Below, piece after piece: positions 60,386-64,000 of a stretch of DNA of 64,000 bases. The notes beneath the pieces are model-generated. The model was not told where the DNA came from. It ran no database searches and saw only the letters and a program-made list of their open reading frames with translations. The stretch is from assembly GCF_014904755.1 (NCBI RefSeq), contig NZ_JACZFQ010000021.1, positions 1 through 64,000 on the forward strand. Direction: 5' to 3'. How positions within the stretch are numbered: the stretch's first letter is position 1; each line of letters begins with the position of its first letter. Origin of the DNA: Neoluteolibacter marinus. Its GTDB lineage: Bacteria; Verrucomicrobiota; Verrucomicrobiia; Verrucomicrobiales; Akkermansiaceae. The position numbers and the translations under genes are program-made.

Positions 60386-60763
60386 ATGAGCAATGTCGTC
60401 GCCTTCGCCCGGGCGCTCGCGGATGAAACCCGCTGGCGCATCGTCCGTCTGGTGATGGATGAGGCCCTCTGTGTCTGCGAACTCGCGGACATCCTGGAAA
60501 TGCCACAGTCGACGGTCTCCAGCCACGTCCAGGTCATCCGCAAGGCCGGCCTGCTGGAAAGCGAGAAGCAGGAGAAGTGGACCTATTTCCGCATCGCCCG
60601 GCCTCAGCTCCGCCTCTTGCGGAGCATCGCCAGCGCCTTCGGCGACGGCTCTCCGGCAGCCGATGTGGAGAAAATGACCCGCCGCCTGGCGGAACGGGAG
60701 GACTCCTGCTGCCCCGCTCCGAAGAAGCTCAAGCGCCCCCGCAGAACCAACGCCACTCCATGA
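60386..60763 (+). CDS. arsR: ArsR-family arsenic-responsive repressor
   Basis: This 125-residue winged-helix repressor has the ArsR core ([20 protein letters not shown], then [20 protein letters not shown]). The classic metal-site motif CVC is present (C29, C31) in the same helix as in E. coli ArsR, but its third Cys is Ala. A second vicinal pair, CC108-109, lies in the C-terminal tail (REDSCCPAP), as in ArsR types that bind arsenite at the C-terminus. Arsenite binding would release the operator at 60371. The stop overlaps the next start (ATGA, 60760-60763). A much longer open frame upstream is the helicase shadow; the ATG at 60386 is right for size. Confidence 0.9.
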   Translation: MSNVVAFARALADETRWRIVRLVMDEALCVCELADILEMPQSTVSSHVQVIRKAGLLESEKQEKWTYFRIARPQLRLLRSIASAFGDGSPAADVEKMTRRLAEREDSCCPAPKKLKRPRRTNATP

Positions 60764-61239
60764 AGCTGTCCGAACTCAAGTCCCTGCTCCGCGAGCACGC
60801 CGACCGCCATTTCCGCATCCGACTGCCCGACGGATCCGCCGTGCCGGTGTCGTTCCACGTCACCGAGGTCGGCCGGGTCCAGAAGACCTTCCTCGACTGC
60901 GGCGGCACCTTGCGCGAGACCCTTACCTGCCAGCTCCAGATCTGGGTCGGCGAGGATTACGACCACCGGATCGAGACCGGAAAGATGGCCTCGATCCTCG
61001 ACAAGGCCGCGGCCTACCTGCCCGACGAGACGATCCCGGTCGAAATCGAGTACGAGGACCGGGTGATTTCCCAGTACACGGTGGAAGGTCACGACCTGAC
61101 CGGTGAAGCGGTGATCCTCAACCTGGCCCACAAGCACACCGAGTGCCTCGCCCCGGAGCTGTGCGGGCTGCCCGCCATCAACCGCCTGCCGGCCATCGGC
61201 GGCAAGGCCCCCTGCTGCGGCCCCGACGGCTGCTGCTGA
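60760..61239 (+). CDS. DUF6428-like protein of the ars operon with a Cys-rich tail
   Basis: This 159-residue cytoplasmic protein of unknown biochemical role begins [20 protein letters not shown] and resembles the DUF6428 proteins found in ars operons of Bacteroidetes and Verrucomicrobia. The core contains an [20 protein letters not shown] block. The C-terminus is rich in cysteine: one each in TECLAP and ELCG, and four in the final eight residues CCGPDGCC (152-159), a strong candidate thiol-metal(loid) site. It overlaps arsR by four bases and is followed 2 bp later by the aquaporin gene. I infer an arsenite carrier or buffer; this is unproven. Confidence 0.8.
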   Translation: MKLSELKSLLREHADRHFRIRLPDGSAVPVSFHVTEVGRVQKTFLDCGGTLRETLTCQLQIWVGEDYDHRIETGKMASILDKAAAYLPDETIPVEIEYEDRVISQYTVEGHDLTGEAVILNLAHKHTECLAPELCGLPAINRLPAIGGKAPCCGPDGCC

Positions 61240-61241
61240 TC

Positions 61242-61913
61242 ATGAAAAAAGCGCTGGCGGAATTCCTCGGCACCTTCGTCCTCGTGTTCGCGGGCACGGG
61301 AGCGATCGTGATCAACCAGGAAACCGGTGGAACGATCGGTCATGCCGGCATCGCGCTGGTCTTCGGTCTGGTGGTGATGGCGATGATCTACACTTTCGGG
61401 GACATCAGCGGCGCGCACCTCAACCCGGCGGTCACCTTGGGCTTCGCGGTATCGCGGCGTTTCGAATGGAGCCAGGTGCCTCTCTTCATCGCGGCCCAAC
61501 TGGCCGGTGCGTTCGTCGCCAGCGGCCTCCTGAAGGGGCTCTTCCCGGGGCCCGGATCGCTGGGCGCGACCCTTCCGGCCGGCACCGTGCAACAAAGTTT
61601 CATCCTCGAGGTCGTGCTGACCGCCATCCTGATGCTGGTGATCCTCAGCGTCTCGACCGGTGCCAAGGAAAAGGGCATCACCGCCGGCATCGCCATCGGG
61701 GCGGTGGTCGGCCTTGAGGCGATGTTCGCGGGGCCCATCTGCGGTGCATCGATGAATCCCGCCCGCTCGCTGGCACCCGCCGTTGTGAGCGGCCACCTCG
61801 AGCACCTCTGGCTTTATCCCGTCGCCACCGTCCTCGGTGCCCTGGTCGCCGTACCGCTCTGCAGCGCCCTGCGCGAGCCCGGCTGCTGCGGCGGCAACTG
61901 CTCCAACTCATGA
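61242..61913 (+). CDS. Aquaporin/MIP-family channel in the ars operon
   Basis: This 223-residue six-helix channel of the major intrinsic protein family has both pore loops: [10 protein letters not shown] and [10 protein letters not shown]. In several bacteria an aquaglyceroporin-type channel (AqpS) replaces ArsB or Acr3 in the ars operon and lets arsenite made by ArsC leave the cell. The position between DUF6428 and arsC fits that role. The C-terminal tail [13 protein letters not shown] adds three Cys (215, 216, 220), absent from ordinary AqpZ proteins. The ATG at 61242 is chosen; the stop overlaps the arsC start (ATGA, 61910-61913). Confidence 0.9.
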   Translation: MKKALAEFLGTFVLVFAGTGAIVINQETGGTIGHAGIALVFGLVVMAMIYTFGDISGAHLNPAVTLGFAVSRRFEWSQVPLFIAAQLAGAFVASGLLKGLFPGPGSLGATLPAGTVQQSFILEVVLTAILMLVILSVSTGAKEKGITAGIAIGAVVGLEAMFAGPICGASMNPARSLAPAVVSGHLEHLWLYPVATVLGALVAVPLCSALREPGCCGGNCSNS

Positions 61914-62338
61914 AACCGACCGTACTGATTCTCTGCACCGGCAACTCGTGCCGCAGCCACATGGCCGAAGGCATTCTCCGCGCCGCCGCCGGTGACCTCC
62001 TCGACGTCCAAAGTGCCGGCTCCAAGCCCGCCGGCTACGTTCACCCGCTGGCGATCAAGGCGTTGGCAGAAATCGGGATCGACATCTCGGGCCATCACTC
62101 GAAGCACATGGACGAGTTCCTCGCCGGCGAGGTGGAAACCGTGATCACGGTGTGCGGGAACGCCGACCAGGCCTGCCCCGCCTTCCCCGGCCAGATGAAC
62201 CGGCACCACTGGGGCTTCGACGACCCGGCCCACGCCACCGGCACGGAGGACGAGCAATTCGCGGTCTTTCGCCGGGTCCGCGATGAAATCCGGCGGGTCT
62301 TCGAGGCCTACGCCGCCGGCCGCCGCGACGCGAAGTAA
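61910..62338 (+). CDS. arsC: Thioredoxin-dependent arsenate reductase
   Basis: This 142-residue reductase of the low-molecular-weight phosphatase fold reduces arsenate to arsenite. The P-loop LCTGNSCRS supplies the nucleophile Cys9. The redox relay cysteines Cys82 and Cys89 are in [11 protein letters not shown], the same numbering as in the staphylococcal plasmid enzyme. The Asp of [10 protein letters not shown] is the general acid. It would take electrons from thioredoxin. It is the last gene of the operon; only a weak 6-bp hairpin (62341-62353) follows. Confidence 0.95.
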   Translation: MKPTVLILCTGNSCRSHMAEGILRAAAGDLLDVQSAGSKPAGYVHPLAIKALAEIGIDISGHHSKHMDEFLAGEVETVITVCGNADQACPAFPGQMNRHHWGFDDPAHATGTEDEQFAVFRRVRDEIRRVFEAYAAGRRDAK

Positions 62339-62501
62339 CGCCGCTTCAAGCGGTGGCGCCCGGTGGACGGGCGGACCGGCGGATGAGGCGGTTTCATGCG
62401 GCGAATGACTCGACCGCTCGCCCGCTCCTTTCCTAAGTTCTGGAACTGCACGCCAGATGCTCGTTGGTGGAAGGCAACCACCGGCCCACTACCTTGCTTC
62501 C

Positions 62502-64000
62502 ATGCTCGCCAAGTTCCTCAAACAGCACACCGGCCCGCTGACCGCGGACCTGGTGCAGGAGCCCGGACATTTCGGGCTCGGCAAAGTGCCGCGCCGCCTC
62601 AAGCCCGCCTCCACCGTCACCTCGATCTGCGGCTACTGCGCGACCGGCTGCCAGCTGAAACTCCACCTCGACGAGCAGGGCCGGGCCGTCAACCTGAGCC
62701 CGCAGGCCGGCTACCCGGTCAACCTCGGCATGGCCTGCCCCAAGGGCTGGCAGGCGCTCGATCCGCTCGATTCCCCGGACCGCGCGACCGTCCCGCTGCT
62801 GCGTGATGAGTCCGGCACCCTGCAGGCCGTGACCTGGGCCGATGCCATGGGCGCGTTCACCGGCCGGCTGCAGGCGATCAAGGAGCAGCACGGCCGCGAG
62901 TCGGTGGCATTCCTTTCGACCGGCCAGATCCCCTTCGAGGAAATGGCCTTCCTCGGCTGCCTCTTCAAGTTCGGCATGGGGTTCCTCCACGGCGATGCCA
63001 ACACCCGCCAGTGCATGGCCACCGCGGTCACCGCCTACAAGCAGTCGTTCGGCTTCGACGCGCCGCCCTATTCCTACGCGGACTTCGAGGAAAGCGACGT
63101 CATCGTCCTCGTCGGTTCCAACCTGTGCATCGCTCATCCGATCCTCTGGCAGCGGGTGATGCGGAACCGCCGCAATCCCGAGATCATTGTCATCGACCCC
63201 CGCGCGACGGAGACGGCCCAGGCCGCCACCCGCCATGTGAAGCTCCAACCGAAGGGCGACCTCGCGCTGCTCTACACCCTCGCCCACTGCATCATCCGCG
63301 ACGGCCGCACCGATGCCGCATCGATCGAGCGGACCGAGGGAATCGAGGAACTCACCGAGTTCCTCATGGACTACAGTCCCGCTGCGGTCGCCCCGGCGAC
63401 CGGTCTCAGCGTCGAGGAAATCGAAGCCCTCGCCCGCACCGTCTCGGAACCCGGCAAGCGCGTTTCCTGGTGGTGGACCATGGGCGTGAACCAGTCCTAC
63501 GAAGGGGTCCGGGTCGCCCAGGCGATGATCAACCTGGCCCTGATCACCGGCAACATCGGCAAGCCCGGCACCGGCGCGAATTCCATCACCGGCCAGTGCA
63601 ATGCGATGGGATCGCGGCTGTTTTCCAACACCACCTCCCTGGTCGGCGGACACGATTTCGCCAACACCGGCCACCGCGAGAAGGTCGCCACGGGGCTCGG
63701 CATCCCCTGCGATGCGATTCCCTCCGATCCGTCGCTTGCTTACGACGAGATCCTCGCTGCCGCGGAAGCGGGCCGGATCAAGGCGCTGTGGGTCATCGCC
63801 ACCAACCCGTTCCATTCGTGGATCGACAGCGGCAAGCTCGCCGCCCTGCGTGAAAACCTCGAATTCCTGGTGGTGCAGGACATGTACCGCACCACCGAGA
63901 CCGCCCTGGCGGCCGACCTGGTCCTGCCCGCCGCGGCCTGGGGCGAGAAGGAAGGTTGCTTCATCAACTCCGAACGCCGGATCGGCACCCTCAAGGCGGT
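62502..64000 (+). CDS. Assimilatory nitrate-reductase-type molybdopterin oxidoreductase (partial)
   Basis: The frame opens at the ATG at 62502 and runs off the right edge; 499 full codons are present. An N-terminal [4Fe-4S] site is visible: [13 protein letters not shown] (C-x2-C-x3-C) with a fourth Cys in GMACPKGW. The Mo-bis-MGD site follows, with the metal-ligand Cys in [10 protein letters not shown] as in NapA/NasA, then [20 protein letters not shown]. The family is prokaryotic nitrate reductase (Nas/Nap) or a close formate-dehydrogenase relative. No Tat signal is present, so a cytoplasmic, assimilatory enzyme is favoured. About 160 bp separate it from arsC; no clear promoter was found there. 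Confidence 0.88.
   Translation, partial: MLAKFLKQHTGPLTADLVQEPGHFGLGKVPRRLKPASTVTSICGYCATGCQLKLHLDEQGRAVNLSPQAGYPVNLGMACPKGWQALDPLDSPDRATVPLLRDESGTLQAVTWADAMGAFTGRLQAIKEQHGRESVAFLSTGQIPFEEMAFLGCLFKFGMGFLHGDANTRQCMATAVTAYKQSFGFDAPPYSYADFEESDVIVLVGSNLCIAHPILWQRVMRNRRNPEIIVIDPRATETAQAATRHVKLQPKGDLALLYTLAHCIIRDGRTDAASIERTEGIEELTEFLMDYSPAAVAPATGLSVEEIEALARTVSEPGKRVSWWWTMGVNQSYEGVRVAQAMINLALITGNIGKPGTGANSITGQCNAMGSRLFSNTTSLVGGHDFANTGHREKVATGLGIPCDAIPSDPSLAYDEILAAAEAGRIKALWVIATNPFHSWIDSGKLAALRENLEFLVVQDMYRTTETALAADLVLPAAAWGEKEGCFINSERRIGTLKA

Noticed and set aside
62341-62353. Terminator after arsC (CCGCTTCAAGCGG)
   Set aside because: The loop is a single base and no T-run follows, so a working terminator is unlikely.

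Overview
The window is GC-rich, densely coded chromosomal DNA. It most likely comes from a member of the Verrucomicrobiota near Luteolibacter, Haloferula or Akkermansia. The support is an Akkermansia-type (Amuc_1098-like) pilus secretin, a very long Verrucomicrobia-style protein with a pilin-like N-terminus, very large secreted LamG/PA14/cytochrome mosaics, a MoxR-DUF58-VWA gene block, an lpxA gene (so a Gram-negative envelope), and a REP-like palindrome pair. The lineage is inferred from gene content; no rRNA gene is present. Many genes start with GTG, and many neighbours overlap by 4 bp (ATGA or GTGA).

Layout. 1-200: the tail of an IS3-type transposase and a tRNA-Ala(GGC). 274-3935: a peptidase-fold protein without catalytic residues, a Lon-N-domain protein coupled to rarD, a bactofilin and an FHA membrane protein. 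3943-15777: a six-gene minus-strand operon, in transcription order MoxR ATPase, DUF58, BatA-like VWA with an inserted PA14 domain, VWA/amidotransferase-like membrane protein, DUF4175-like coiled-coil protein carrying a 13-copy 15-bp repeat, and a cyclase-fold protein. 15904-24657: an orphan MlaE permease, an HNH nuclease, a DUF1080 protein, a membrane protein plus pilus secretin, ribF, and a repeat protein ended by a strong terminator. 24960-38945: a pilin-like giant and its partner, a 1,837-residue secreted metalloprotease coupled to a repeat lipoprotein and a zinc-ribbon membrane protein, a sialate O-acetylesterase and a Tat-type sugar isomerase.

39018-43124: a perfect 20-bp palindrome, then nuoD, a thioredoxin-like gene, nuoE, nuoF and a terminator. 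43332-52649: a 1,803-residue LamG x3 / sugar-dehydrogenase / dihaem protein, a small membrane protein, a REP-like element, and two coupled secreted repeat proteins of the same type as the lipoprotein at 29.5 kb. 52825-60317: housekeeping genes (amidase, rRNA m5C methyltransferase, lpxA, cell-wall amidase, pssA, a rhodanese-fold protein lacking its cysteine, and a DEAD-type helicase with a DEVD box).

60348-62338: a compact arsenic operon (arsR, DUF6428, aquaporin, arsC) without a dedicated arsenite pump. Three of its four products end in vicinal-cysteine tails. The window closes inside a molybdenum-dependent nitrate-reductase-type gene.

The most unusual features are the cysteine tails across the arsenic operon, the MoxR/VWA/PA14/coiled-coil operon, the shared secreted repeat family, the palindrome before nuoD, and the REP-like pair.
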